A stretch of 64,000 bases of DNA from Canna indica (Eukaryota > Streptophyta > Magnoliopsida > Zingiberales > Cannaceae): contig CP136891.1 in the NCBI GenBank assembly GCA_034359265.1, forward strand, positions 39,672,001 through 39,736,000, given 5' to 3'. Position 1 is the first letter of the stretch. The number at the start of each line of letters is the position of its first letter. Positions 34,945-46,997 of this stretch are shown one piece after another. Under the pieces are notes generated by a model that saw nothing but the letters and a program-made list of their open reading frames with translations, was not told where the DNA came from and searched no databases. Both the position numbers and the translations under genes were made by a program.

Positions 34945-36003
34945 GTAATTCATGCCTTATGCTCAATCCATATATCTCGTGACAAAAGAATAGAGTATCA
35001 TATTGTGAGTTAGGTTGCTCGAATCACTGACCTCACTTAACATGGGTAGTGATAATATCTTGCTAAAGGCCGCTTATGACTTATGGGTTGCAAATGAGTT
35101 TTGAACTCATTGCCAACGTTAAGTTAACCTACAGGGTCACACACATAGGGCAAACCGAATTAGGCTTGAAGTTATGACTCATCAGATTGGATTTGCATGA
35201 CCATTAACCAATTAACTATATCTCTCTTGTTAAGTTTGAAAATTAATTTTGAATTTGAAAATGAGTTTTCAAATTGGAATTAATTATTTTGAATTTTAAA
35301 TGAGATTTTAAATACAAATTACGTTGATTACAATTTAGGTAATGTATCTTTAATAATCGATATTAAAGGATATATTATAATAAGCATCTCGAATTTAGGA
35401 ATTTATCCTTGATAATTGTTATTAAGGGTATATTTTATTAGGGAATTAAAATTATTTTAAGATTCTGGATATGACTTTGAATTAATCAACGAATGAGAAG
35501 ACTCAATAAATATGATTGGTGTTTCTATAAATATCTGCCTATGGTTTAGATGGGTAGTCGATCATCTCTTGATGGCTGCCGACCTCATCAAGAAAGGAAG
35601 CTGACCTCCTTTTGAAGGAAGCCGAGCTCCCTTTATGGTAGCCGACCTCCACCAATTTGAGAGACAGGGAGAGAAGTGCCCGAAGGAGTTCCGTTCTCGT
35701 CCAGATTAGAAGGAGTTTCGAGAGAGCTGAGCTAGCACTCGAAAGTCGCCCAGTTTGCTGCGTTCGTCTATGTGCTAACCGTAGAGGGTGTTTGTCATTT
35801 GGCAGCACCTTGGACTCGAAGCAAAATCGTGATCTTGGACTTGCAAAGCAAAAAACAGAGTTCGGTCTTCAAAGGTATAATCCTCAACCTAGTATTGATT
35901 TAACCGAGACGCATCAGGTCTGCTTGGATAAATGATCGATTTATTCTTCCGCTGCATGTAAAAATTTTATTACTTGCCCGATCTTCGGCAACCCAACAGA
36001 TTC
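34945..36003 (+). mobile_element. Outer copia-type LTR I, segment 3 with 3' terminus
   Basis: It continues 3822-4283 beyond element B. The end GGCAACCCAACA and a TATA box about 480 bases before it give a plus orientation. The three visible segments add up to about 1.7 kb, the size usual for Angela/BARE-type copia LTRs. No primer-binding site follows, so this looks like the outer edge of a solo or 3' LTR. Confidence 0.6.
35526..35533 (+). promoter_or_regulatory. TATA box of LTR I
   Basis: TATAAATA follows an AT-rich stretch and precedes a transcribed-looking GC-balanced leader. Confidence 0.5.
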
Positions 36004-36398
36004 GCCATCCGTAGAGAAACCTAAGCTCTCATACCAAAGGTTGATGGTAATGGAATAAGGAAGGTTTATAGAATAGTGGAGTGAGGGAAACTTAAGGGAA
36101 ATATTAGTTTGCTAAGGAGATACATACCATCCAAAAGAATCACTCTTTCGAGATATAGGGCTAAGGCTACACACCACACATTAGAATCCACCGTAAACTC
36201 AAATTATAACTTTTATTGAACAATTCACTCTACTCTCCAACACATGCAAGGGGGGGGGGGTTGGGGTTTATATAGATGAATTGGAACAAGCCTCCAAGTT
36301 TAAGTAATAAAGTTTAAAATTAATTTAGACTCAAAGTAATAAAAAATTATTGAAATTTAAGAAGATCGGTTGGAAAGCTAAATAATCTTTTTTGGATT
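36004..36398. other. Unassigned AT-rich sequence
   Basis: Contains a run of eleven G (36,250-36,260) and a weak primer-binding-site-like CTCTCATACCA (36,033-36,043), suggesting a degraded minus-strand copia LTR. I cannot define its ends. Confidence 0.3.
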
Positions 36399-36450
36399 AA
36401 TTAACTTGTCTTTGGTGTAATAGTAAAGTTACACCAAAGACAAGTTAATT
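36399..36450. repeat. Perfect hairpin, 22-bp arms, 8-base loop
   Basis: The left arm (36,399-36,420) and right arm (36,429-36,450) are exact reverse complements around the loop TAGTAAAG. The arms contain TTTGGTGTAA, the start of the SINE promoter head that follows. Confidence 0.9.
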
Positions 36451-36489
36451 TAAAAGGATAGCTTTGGTGTAATGGTAAAATTTAATACG

Positions 36490-36652
36490 GTGGTTTTAAT
36501 GTAATGGTAAAGGTACCTCATTTGTGATCCGACATCATGGGTTTGAATCACGAAAATAATTTCTATGCAAAAAATAAGAGAAAAATTGCATACATCAACC
36601 CTTCCCAAAGCCCACAAATATGAGATTGCTTCGTGCATTGGGTCACCATTTT
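36490..36652 (+). mobile_element. Au-like tRNA-derived SINE
   Basis: A-box-like TGTAATGGTAAAGG (about 36,500-36,513) and B-box GGGTTTGAATCAC (36,539-36,551) are spaced as in a tRNA-derived pol III promoter. The 3' part ends GCTTCGTGCATTGGGTCACC, close to the conserved tail of plant Au SINEs. Two further partial heads lie upstream at about 36,411 and 36,463. Non-coding; transposition would depend on LINE enzymes. Confidence 0.65.
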
Positions 36653-38136
36653 ATTAATTAATCTGCCTGAAATAATTAGTCCATAACTTTCTCTAGGAGT
36701 CCAAATTGATTAAAAATTATTTTGTTGGAAAGTAGTCTCAAAGAGTTTTCCAATGACACCTTAATTGCACAATTTGGTTATGATATGCCCCTTCAAAATT
36801 CGTAGTAAAATGACCTTTGAAATTTTATCAGTGTTGAATTCGGTGATTCTCCATCATAATCTGAATCAATTTTTAACTAAAATTTTGCTATTGATTCTTA
36901 CATTTCAAACTAAGAATTTGCTATGAACATTAATTCTGAACTTTTTGGATCGCATTTTTCAATTCATGTTTCAATCTTTTGGAACTTAAAACCAATAATC
37001 TTTGCCGTTCAAGCCCAACAATATTTAATTTGGACAATTAATTAAATGAAATAATATTTGGATAATTAATTTATTATATAAATATATAAATCATAATCTA
37101 GTAGTGATGGAGTGATCCATTAATTCTTGATTTGTTCTCTTCCTTTAAGAAGTAGAAAGAGAGCCTTCCTCCATTAGATTTAGAGTTACAAAACAACCCC
37201 ATTGGGTGACTTGTTCTTCTCTTACTTTAAGGTGCAGCAGAAACAAACAAAATGGTCCTCCATTGGTGTCAGCTTTGATGTAGGGATAGAGAGGGACTGT
37301 GTTTGCTACAACTGAGACAATCATATCTGACAGATATATTCCACCCTCCTTTATTATTGAGCTCTGCAGATCATCATGGATTAATTACCCTCCTCTCCTC
37401 CATACCATAATATTAGTATATTACGCAAAACACTTATATAATCTATCATGCATTAATTCTATGGCATGTAGAAATTGGTTTGACGCTTATCTTCTTTGGA
37501 ATGCTCGATTCCCAACAAAGTGGCTACCTCAGAATAAGAGTAAAAGTAAATGGGAGCAGTAAAGTGATCATGACCATCAATTAGATGATTTAGTATATCT
37601 GAAAGGATTGAACGAATTTGAAAAGGGCTTCGATACATTTGAGATTGCACAAGGGAAAACTGATGGTAGCAATAAGAATATTATTTTGTTGACAAATGTT
37701 AGAAACACTACAAAAGAAACACATTATAATTCGAGCTAGCTACTTATGAATATAAAACCGGCGTTAATTGATATATGAACTTTAAAATATACATATGAAA
37801 GAAGACCAAGGAATATAGATTTTGAGAAGCAATCAAGAAGACATTTCGAGGGATTTGTTTACTAAATTATGAGTGATCATTTAGACAAATGAAAACATTG
37901 ACAACCAAATGTGAAAAATGATTCGTCTTTTACGTGTAACATCAATCAAAAGGATATATATATATATATACATGGTACAATTAATTAATTAAAATAAAAA
38001 AGTGTTCCACACAACATCAGTTGCAAATAGAAAAGGAGTATTGCTAAAGCTCATCCTTCACTTCTTTCTTAGCTAATTGTCTCTTGCACGTTTGCATTTG
38101 CACATCTCAATCACGGTTGAAGTAAGCATTGAATAA
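36653..38136. other. AT-rich intergenic sequence
   Basis: I see no coding domain. There is a short (TA)n run at about 37,956-37,970. Ends at the 16-bp target site of the LINE that follows. Confidence 0.5.
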
Positions 38137-38152
38137 GATGAGTTGTTAATAG

Positions 38153-39866
38153 CTTTTTTTTTCCCTCTGAACCAAGAAAGCTTGTATTAATTCAAGAGTG
38201 ATGAACACAAATACAAGTCAAGGGAGAGTAGGTGGGAAGAAGGGGAGCTGAACAAAGGCTCAAAAAAGTAAAGAAACAAGTAAAAGACACAAAGTTTTGG
38301 GAAGTAAACTAAGCTCCATCAAGAAAGCAAAAGACTCGTTGCCGCCACTTCGGAAGCAAGCTCGGAGAAGGATTTGCGGCTGCCGTCAAACACTCTTAGA
38401 TTCCTCTTAAACCAAATCCTAGATCTCCAAATCATAACAAGACGGAAGAGCTTCTGAGCTTCAGTTCTACCCCTCGAGTGATCCCCCTCCCAAGGTTTAA
38501 AGTCAAAAGAGAAATAGTTGGAACTTGAGAGCCTCAGAAATAACGACCATTCGCTACGAGTGTATTGACATTCATTGAAAAGATGGGAGTGTGATTCTGC
38601 AATAGTGTTACAAAGCACACAAGTGTCTGTGGCCGGAATATCATGAGCAATGAGCCTATCTTTCGTCAGGAGTCGCTCTCTTCTCAACTAACCAACTGTG
38701 TATGGAAATAGCCGGTGGACAGTTCTTCTACCAGAGGAAATGGACCCAAGGATCAATGAGTCCATAGTAGTTCAATAACCAATAGAGAGAGCAGGTAGAG
38801 AAAGTACCGCTACCGTTCCATTTTCAAATGATCCTATCCTCTCCCGAGCAGTGAAGGAATGGTGCAAGAACTACAGCAAAGTTAATGAGAAGTTCTGTGG
38901 GAACCTGATGCCTGAACCAGATGCCTAAAGTCAATGTTCCAACCCTGTGCCACTCCTGGCAAGACCCAAGATTTTGCTTCTTTTATAAAGATGTCAGGAA
39001 TATAGGCGGCTGAGGAAAGGGTCAAAAATTTATCCCGAAGTTTCTCCATTCAGCCAGGGATCATGCCAAAAGCTAAAAGAAGAATCCTCTCCTACTAAGA
39101 AGGCCAAAGGTATCCCAAAAATGTCGAGCAAGGACCATATACTTTTCTAGATAGGTGAAAGCATGTGACCTTATCTGTCCATAATGTTAAAGTGCCTTGG
39201 TCTGGAGTAAAGAGCCAATAGAATATTGTGTGAAGGCATAACACTTGGTTGAATAAGCCTCCAAAGCCATTTACCAAGCCTAGCACGGTTGTGAGAAGAG
39301 AGGTCGAGAATTACCCAAACCACCATCAGTTCGGCTTTGTGTCAAAGAATCCCATCGGACAAGATTTACCTTGACGAAAGTATCATGTCTCCCCGTCCAG
39401 AAGAAAGTTCTCCTTTTGTTATCCACCAATTTAATGCCCCAACACGGTGCTTGGAAGATAGAGAAGATGTACGAAACCTAACTTGTGAGAACACTATTGA
39501 TGAGTGTCAACCGACCCGCTCTCGAGAGGAAAGGTCCTTGCCAAGAAACCAGAGTTCTATCAATCTTCGTAATGATCTTGGACCAATCAGCCTTAATAGG
39601 TTTGTTGGGCCTTAGAGGGAGGCCCAAGTAGTCGATCGGAAAGGAGCCGACGGAATAACCCAGGATGTCTGTCGCGGAGGTTGCCTTGGCCGTATCGCCT
39701 CCCACATGTATCACTTTGGTCTTGAGAACGTTTAGTTTGAGGGAATAGAGCTCAGAACATCTTAGCAGAAGGCTAAAAGTGCGGATACAGTCCTAATTAT
39801 CTTTGCTGAACAGAAGAAGATCATCCACAAATAGAATATGAGTGATGCCCTGGGGAGGAACTGAGT
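38153..39866 (-). mobile_element. 5'-truncated L1-like LINE
   Basis: Flanked by a 16-bp TSD GATGAGTTGTTAATAG (38,137-38,152 and 39,867-39,882). The left end has nine T, the poly(A) tail of a minus-strand copy. Truncation on the right falls just upstream of the polymerase box. Confidence 0.9.
38319..39862 (-). pseudogene. LINE ORF2 remnant (RT C-terminus and zinc-binding domain)
   Basis: From the right, it starts at the polymerase box, read as FVDDLLLF where most plant L1 copies have FADD. It continues with GSFPIDYLGLPLRPNKP and SWQGPFLSRAGRLTLINSVL, then a zf-RVT domain near 38,687-38,319 with DTCVLCNTIAESHSHLFNEC and FRLVMIWRSRIWFKRN. Frames change at least twice (around 39,470 and 38,700), so no protein is made. 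The N-terminal endonuclease was never copied because the element is 5'-truncated. Confidence 0.85.
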
Positions 39867-39882
39867 GATGAGTTGTTAATAG

Positions 39883-40799
39883 TTAAACACAACTAAAGTG
39901 CGGAGTATTGCAGGATTAAATAAAAGCATATTACCAGAATAATTAACCTCAATACGCTGAGTAGGTTGTTAACTCAACAAGGGGCACTCTAGTCTTTTAC
40001 ATATTTGTTTTCAATCCTTTGTTTTGTATAAAGATATATAAAGATCGAAACAAGCATCTTTTTCATTTGAGTTATGTAATTTTTTCCTCTCTTTCGATTT
40101 GAATAAAAGACATGTTCCAATTTTACACTTCATCTTCTAGCTTGTGAGCTTGTGCAGCCCTAATCAGCATGCAAATTTCTCATCCATTCCAAATTGCCCC
40201 AAGTCCAACCAATCATCCATCATCCCTTGTTTCCTTGTTACTCACAAATCTTGTACAACTGGAGGACCATATGATAATGGTGGGTATGTAATTATGTCAT
40301 ACCTAGTGGCGATTTGATTAAATGGGCAATGGATAAATAAGTGTTGCATATATTATTTCATTTACCCCCTTGCAGTTGTTGAAGATTATACATTGTTCTT
40401 AATTTATTATGAACTGCAATCCATCCCAAGAATATAATTGCACCAATTATTTAATTTATCATGTACTATTGTTCCAGAACTCGAGCATGCACATTCCCAT
40501 TTTCCCACTCCTCACCTAATAAATGGCCCAACATATATAGTACATGATTCCAGAGCTTTGGCCATCCAATTTATATTCTGGTGTTGAACAAGTGGCTTGA
40601 GTGACAACCCCACTGAAGAACAAAGAAGAGGTTGCCAATCAATGTCTCGGAGGCTATTATTACTTATTAGACAAAGGAATATTTCAACCATACAAAACAA
40701 TTAGCCAGTAGGTCCGCACTATTTTAATTTGCCCCCGAGGTAGCCCATTGCACATCTGTCCAAGGAAAAAAATAAATGATACTTTGGGTTGCAATTAAA
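39883..40799. other. Intergenic sequence between two LINEs
   Basis: Composition is AT-rich and I find no domain. It ends at the target site of the next LINE. Confidence 0.5.
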
Positions 40800-40815
40800 A
40801 CTTGTTGATGCTGTG

Positions 40816-41360
40816 GATAATTTCAAAGACTTCGTGAGAGAAGCTAATCCGGTTGATGCTAGTTTTAGAGGCAGTAAGTTCACATGGACAAATAACATAA
40901 GGGGTCAAGAAAAAGTGATGATAGGATTAGATAGAGTCTTGTTTAATACTAACTGGTTTGATTGGAATACGAATATACAAGTTGAACACCTTCAGAGGAT
41001 TGAATCTAATCATAATCCAATCCTAGTGAAATGTAAGTGCAATAGAAATAAAAAAATGAGAAAAAAGAGCTTTTGCTTTTGAGCATTTTTTGTTTCAATA
41101 TCCAAAACTGTTTCAGCTGATTAAGAAGAGTTGGTATAATGATGACATGCAGTTCAAATCCTGATCTGAGAAATTGGGCAGTTTGAAGAAGGTTTTGAAA
41201 GATTGGAATAAAAACAAGGATGATAATTTAGATATAAACCTGGATAGTACTCTAAAAGAACTAAGGGCATTAGAAGACCTGGTAATTGAGGAAATGAATT
41301 TTATGAGAGCTCTGTCAAAGAAATCCATTGCTTTAAGTAGACAAATTCAAATTAAGTGAT
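40816..41360 (+). pseudogene. LINE endonuclease C-terminus and linker
   Basis: GSKFTWTNNIRGQEKVMIGL, DRVLFN and ESNHNPILV are the last motifs of the APE-type endonuclease that nicks target DNA. In the usual S-D-H motif, Asp is replaced by Asn (SNHNP). A Lys/Glu-rich linker follows (to 41,360) after a frame change near 41,085. N-terminal catalytic residues are absent through truncation. Confidence 0.75.
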
Positions 41361-41572
41361 GGTCAAAGTCTAGAAAGAAATAGATAGAAGGAGGGGACAA
41401 AAATACAAAATATTTTCATAATGTGGTGAAGATGAATAGAAGAAAAAACATTATTGAAGAGCTTGAGGTAGATGGTAAATTTGTCACTGATAAAAAAGAA
41501 ATGGTTAACAATTTTGCAACTTAGTATAAAAATCTTTGAAAGGAGGAATCTGCAGAATCAGATGAGAATAAT

Positions 41573-42704
41573 TTGGATATTTATAATTGGAGGTCAATCA
41601 CTGATGTAGAGGCTGATTCACTGAAGATGAGATGTGGAAAGCAGCTAATAGCTTGGGAAGTAGGAAAAAGTCCGGGTATAGATGATTATATCCTAGAGTT
41701 TTACATCTATAGTTGGGATATTGTAAAAGACTGCTTGCTGAAGGAAATGGTAAAATTTCAGAAATCAAGTAAACTTCCAAATGGTTGGAATGATACACTT
41801 CTAATAATGATTCCTAAGAAAGATAAAGCAAAGAAGGTAGTTGAATTTCGTCATATAGCTTTATGTAATGTGATGTACAAAATATTAGCAAAAGTCATGA
41901 GACCCATGCTTGAAAAGGTTATCAGTAAGGATCAAGCTGCTTTCATACCAAAGAGAAATATGCATGATAACATCTTGCTTGTTTCTGAGTTGGTGAGTTC
42001 AAGCTACATGTCTAAAGCAAAGTTCCCTATCATACTAGTGAAATTGAACTTAGAAAAAGCCTATGATAGAGCAAATTGAGAAGTGATTTATAAGATAATG
42101 AAAAAAATGAAATTTCCAAAGGAATTGATAAATTGGATAAAAGGATACTTGGAAGGAATAAAATTTTATTGTAAATTCAATGGGAAAGTTTCCTGGAGTT
42201 TTGAGAGCTTTAAAGGCATTAGGCAATGAGACCCTTTATCCCCTCACATCTTCATAATAATGGAGCAGCTCTTATCTAAAATTATAAACTGGTATGTGAA
42301 GGGAAGGTAAGATAAAATATTTTGAATTGAGGAAGTATAATTTCAACCATGCTTGTTTTGCGGATGATATTATTTTAGTTGTAAAAGGGAATCAGATGTC
42401 GTGCAAACATTTGAAAGAAGCACTGAATTTGTATTCTAGAATAACTGGTCAGAAAGTAAATTTGAGTAAGTTAGATGTGTACTTTCCTGAGAACTGTGAA
42501 GCAAGAATAAAGCAGAAAATATGTGAAACTTTGAATATGGAAAAAGGGAAATATCCAATGTTATATCTGGGTACTTTTGTGGCTCCTAAAAGACTAAATA
42601 AAATGTATCAAGATAGATTGGTGAGTAAAGTTGAAATAAAGATTGATACGTGGGCAAATAAATCTAGTAGGAAGGTGTACATTGATCAATTGCACATGCT
42701 ATGA
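41573..42704 (+). pseudogene. LINE reverse transcriptase
   Basis: Motifs in order: KSPGIDDYILEFY, LLIMIPKKDKAKKVVEFRHI, LCNVMYKILAKVM, DQAAFIPKRNMHDNIL, then the polymerase box ACFADDIILVVKG at about 42,350-42,390, and GQKVNLSKLDVYF. Stops near 42,080 and a disrupted segment at 42,200-42,330 break the frame before the FADD box. The FADD residues themselves are intact. Confidence 0.85.
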
Positions 42705-42849
42705 TGTCTTCTTGTGTGGATGTAAATGCTAAGAAGAAAGTGGCAAGGCTAGTTAAGGAGTTTTTCTGAAGTTCAAGCAAAGATAAAAAGGCAGTGAACT
42801 TGATTGATTGGGACACGATAACTACTAGCAGAAGTGAAGGAGGTTTTGG

Positions 42850-44593
42850 TGTTAGAGATATTAGTATCACAAAGAAAGCTCTAGTTGCAAAGAGGATCCT
42901 TCCTCTTTTAAATGGGAGAACAAGGTAGTTTGGCAGACTTGCTAAGAACTAAATATAAAGGATTTCATCCTTGGAAGGGAAATTGGGAGAAGAGAATAGC
43001 TTGGCCAACCAAAGCCATTTTAAAGAGTATGGATGAACTCAAAGAGGGACTCATAAAGTGTATTGGGAATGGATTAACTACTAGGATTTGGGATGATCAT
43101 TGGATCCTTTCAATTCCAATCTTGAAATGGCCGACTTATGTAAATGTGGAAGAGTTGGCAAAATATAAAGTCTAAGAGAGGTATGGTGTTTGGACAAAAA
43201 GTCTAAGAGAAAATCTGACTACAAAGATGGCATATTATTATCTGAAAGGAAAAGAACTGAAGGAGGCATGTCCAGTGATAAATTGGAGAAAGGTATGGTG
43301 TTTACGCATCCCACCAAGAGTACAAATATTTGTTTGGAAATTCTTATAGAAAAGATTGCCAACTTCAGGGTATTTTGCTAAATTTTCTGGTGCTGAAACT
43401 TAGAATTGTAAGGTTTGTAGCAATGCTAAAGACAGTATTAGTCATATATTTTTTGACTGTGAATATGCTAAAGAATATTGGGAATGGGTAGAGAGAAAAA
43501 TGGAAATCAAATTCAAACATATAATGGATTAGAAGAATGCAAAGTGGCTATCGGAAGGGGATGGGTACAGAGCTAATTCTGCTAGAAAACTAATTGGGTT
43601 CCTAGCAAATTTTTTTTGACTTTTATGAAAAAATAGAAATCAAATGAAACATAAAGGAAAGGGATGGAGTACAAATAGATTGTTTGAACAAGCTTGTAGA
43701 ACTCTACATGAGTTTGATGACGTATCTATAATGGGGAGAAATTGGGGAAAAGCAAACAATAGAAAAGAAGATAAGGGAATTCTGGAAAATGATGACACAG
43801 TTTGTATACTAGTTGATGCAGCATGCTATGCAGGTATGTGTTTTATAGGAACAAGGAGAAGTATATGTTTGGAAACTGTTCTGATATAGCTACTAATCCA
43901 CTTCATGCTGAACTTAAAGCAATTTGGCATGATCTTGATAATGCAAGGAAAAAAGGTTTAAGAAAAAAGGTGAGAGTATATTCTGATTGCTTAAGGGCTG
44001 TGAAGATTTTGAATGGTGGTTTTGATGAAGACTGGGAAAGTAAATGGCTAGTTGAGAGAATCAGAAAACTTGCGACTGGATTCCTAGATTGCAGCTGGCA
44101 ACATATTAGTAGAGGAATTAATACTGAAGCTCATGTTTTGGTTAAGGAAAGATTTGGTAAGTTGATGGATACATGTGTTATGGTGAAAGAGGTTGCTGAC
44201 AATAGACGGGAGATAGTACCTAATGTGTTAATGACCAGGAGTGAGGAATTATTGATTACAGAGGATCGAGAGGAAGAAATTGAGATGAGAAAAGAGATAC
44301 CTCTAATTGAGCACTATGGACTGCAGAAGGAAATTGAAACGGCTACAGCTTTGAGTTTTGATAAAGTAAAATAATATATAGATGGGTGTAGGGAGGCAAT
44401 GGTTGTAGGTGAGGATATATGTAATGTGCATAAAGTCATTCCTAGTACAAACAATATAAACATGGTTTCTTTTTTGAATAAAGTTGATCTTGCTTGGGAA
44501 GAGCATGACAGTATTCAGGAAGTTGGCGAGAAGTGCACGACCAGTGGTCCTATGCCTTCTTCACCCAACCCGGAATATAACCTGACTCCCTAA
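42850..44593 (+). pseudogene. LINE zinc-binding and RNase H tail
   Basis: A zf-RVT region (about 43,250-43,500) shows CKVCSNAKDSISHIFFDCEY after VINWRKVW-type sequence. A plant-type RNase H follows, with ILVDAACYAG, then, after a frameshift near 43,850, HAELKAIWHDLDNARKKG and VRVYSDCLRAVKILN. A C-terminal extension to 44,593 has no domain I know. RNase H at this position is typical of plant L1 elements. Confidence 0.78.
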
Positions 44594-44645
44594 GTTTGGA
44601 TTCCTATCGTTTTTTTTTTTAAAAAAAAAAACACTTGTTGATGCT

Positions 44646-45081
44646 CAATGTTTGAGCACCAATTAACCAGATCATGTTCTGCAATCAAATACTAGTCCTG
44701 AAGATAAGTAGCAGTGATGAAGACAAGTCCTGAAATCAAACAGTACGTGAAATTACAAGATGTTTACGAAAAAATGTAAAACGAATAAATGAACTATTTG
44801 TAAGATGTATCCATCATGAAATTACAAGATGAAATATTAACAAATATTACGGTATATTAAAATTACAAAGCATCAAGAGGACTTATTTTTTAATGCTTTT
44901 CTTAGAAAGAATGTATCTTTTGAATTAAATAAGTAACAAAACCTCATTATGTGTCACATAAATTAACTAAATATATTAGAAGAGTATTTGGTCAATATGG
45001 ATGTGCTAGTGCAACCGGCACTTCATTCTAATTTCCAAAAGGAACATGAATTGCACATTCCACAATGGAATTTGAATTAAT
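44646..45081. other. AT-rich sequence, no gene seen
   Basis: Lies downstream of the exon-like blocks on the minus strand and could be their 3' flank. No repeat or domain recognised. Confidence 0.4.
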
Positions 45082-45119
45082 TTATTCCACTTCTTCTGCA
45101 AGCAAAGTAGCGGAGGAGC
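45082..45119 (-). pseudogene. Possible last exon of a host gene
   Basis: A TTTCAG acceptor is followed by 38 bases that read SSATLLAEEVE and a TAA stop. It is in frame with the block at 45,451-45,491 if the two are spliced. Short, so chance is possible. Confidence 0.3.
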
Positions 45120-45450
45120 CTGAAAATATATCATGAAACGTTAAACATTGGTAATAATTTCAATGCTGCTTGTTTCTTTGCATTATAACAATAACAAAGC
45201 AACTATTTCTAATGAAAATTTACACAAGCTTAAGACATAATTACATTCTACATTTACTTAATCTACATGTGTGCAACTGTGGATGATCTTTTGGCCTAAA
45301 GGTATTTTTTCTGAGAAAAGTTATTTATTATCGGTTGTTACAGAGCATAGCTCTTATCAAGTAAAACTATCAATAAAAATTTGATGGCTAATGAATTGTT
45401 AAATTGTTATAATAGATTGCATTAAAGATTTAAACAGCATTTAGCCTCAC
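45120..45450. other. Intron-like AT-rich sequence
   Basis: Lies between two exon-like blocks with GTGAGG and TTTCAG edges on the minus strand. Nothing else seen. Confidence 0.3.
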
Positions 45451-45491
45451 CTATCCGAGGATGAGGAGGGCTGTATGGCTCATGCCAAGAA
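45451..45491 (-). pseudogene. Possible internal exon of a host gene
   Basis: 41 bases between TTTCAAG and GTGAGG splice signals read SWHEPYSPPHPRI and join in frame to the block at 45,082-45,119. No family recognised. Confidence 0.3.
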
Positions 45492-46019
45492 CTTGAAATA
45501 ACAATCACAGATACCAAATATGATCTTGTAAATTTAGATAGAATTTTCATGATAGTAATTCCAATATATAAATAAAATCACATCTCAAAATTAAAAACTA
45601 TGTTGTAATGTGAAAAATTTCCAGCAATAAAATTGATGGCAACATTTCCTAGAAAAATGCTAGAAACATTCATATGATTGTAAGAGGGGAAGGATATTTT
45701 TCAAGATAATTAAGATGTGATTGTTTGAAATATTCCTCTTACTATTTAATGCAGTTCAAATTGCTAGCTGTTTGATTAATCAAATTATTTGCCACATTTA
45801 CTAATACCCCCCTACTGCCAAGAGTTGCTAGGATGTTCTTTTAAAAACCTTTTTTCAGGACAACAATTTTTCTAGGATTTGTTCTCTTTACTTGACATCT
45901 TCAAGCTATGTCTAGAAGAATATGCATCAAGATTTCTATGCTACCCCCAAGGGTAAAACAAATGAATTGGCATAATCATTTTATCGTAGATACTTTTGTT
46001 CAGAAGAAGTAACGAGAGA

Positions 46020-46990
46020 AATTCTTAGTTGCTAGATTCTTGCCTGCCCTTTCTCCCTCACTTCAAATGAATATTAGAGATTGCTTCATATGGAGTCCAA
46101 TTCTATTATCTGAGCCCTTGATATGTCTTCCACATCAAGGGTTGTTGTTGCTGCTTCCCATGGCGTGTCCTGAATCCTTGACTTTGGTGCTTCTAAGCGC
46201 ATGTCAAGTAACCACTTCCACCTTGTCATTGTCCACTGCATTGTCATCTCTTCTCTATTCTCATTGCTGATGATTCTTCATCCCCTTTTTATGGCATTGG
46301 GTTTATAAGATCCCCAAATGCCTCTACTCTAATGCCTTTATACTACATAGGGTTTACTTTCTTCTAATTTTTTTTATAAATCTTCTTCCTATTAGTCAAA
46401 TAACCAAAAATCTAAGCTTTTGAATAACTTTTTATTTTTCTCATTGTATTCTTCAAGATCTAAAGATGATGACAATCAGTGGAGGAGTTGGGTCGGGTGG
46501 AGTCTACCTCCTGTCCATGTCCATTGTTCTTGCTGCTGCTCACCGGTGGCATTGCCGTCTTGATCATCTCTCTACTCTCAACTTGAAGCCCAAATTCAAA
46601 CTAGTACCTCAAAATCTAATACCATGTTAAATATTACTCGGTAACCAGCTTTCCCAAAGCCCAGTAGAAAAACAAAGAGTTCAGACAAGAAAATCCAAGA
46701 AGACTAGATTCAAGTGTTATTCATGACTTGTAAGCATAGCTTTTAAAAGTTGGAGCACCCAAACAATTGAACTCGGTTCAGTAGTCTGTGGTCCAGATAA
46801 TGGACTGGTTAACCAATTGACTCAACTGGTTAAAAAACAAGCTTTTTTTTTGCTAACTGGATTGTACCTAACAGATTCAATTAATATTAAATTGATAATA
46901 TATTTCTATTAATAAATTTGATGACCTTACCTCATTTATGATTTGATGACAGGAATAATGTCAGCTGATAATAAGTAATTAATTATAAAT
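46020..46990 (-). mobile_element. Copia remnant (LTR start and primer-binding-site-like sequence)
   Basis: Minus-strand ATGGTATTAGAT (46,613-46,624) resembles a tRNA-Met primer-binding site with two changes and directly follows an LTR-like boundary TGTTAAATATTA (from 46,625 on the plus strand). A gag-like start with MIKTAMPPVSSSKNNG lies just inside. Ends are not defined and no TSD was found. It would lie inside an intron of the exon-like gene. Confidence 0.35.
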
Positions 46991-46997
46991 AACTCAC

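Larger units (their letters stand above)
40813..44632 (+). mobile_element. L1-like LINE, plus strand
   Basis: Flanked by a 13-bp TSD ACTTGTTGATGCT (40,800-40,812 and 44,633-44,645). The 3' end is unusual: eleven T followed by eleven A. It contains endonuclease C-terminus, RT, zinc-binding and RNase H regions in order. 5'-truncated within the endonuclease. Confidence 0.88.

Noticed and set aside
36033..36043. Primer-binding-site-like CTCTCATACCA
   Set aside because: One mismatch from the consensus, but no LTR or gag could be defined beside it, so it is only mentioned.
36250..36277. G-run followed by TTGGGG as a quadruplex or telomere-like signal
   Set aside because: A single homopolymer with one extra G run, no tandem telomere repeat; probably low complexity.
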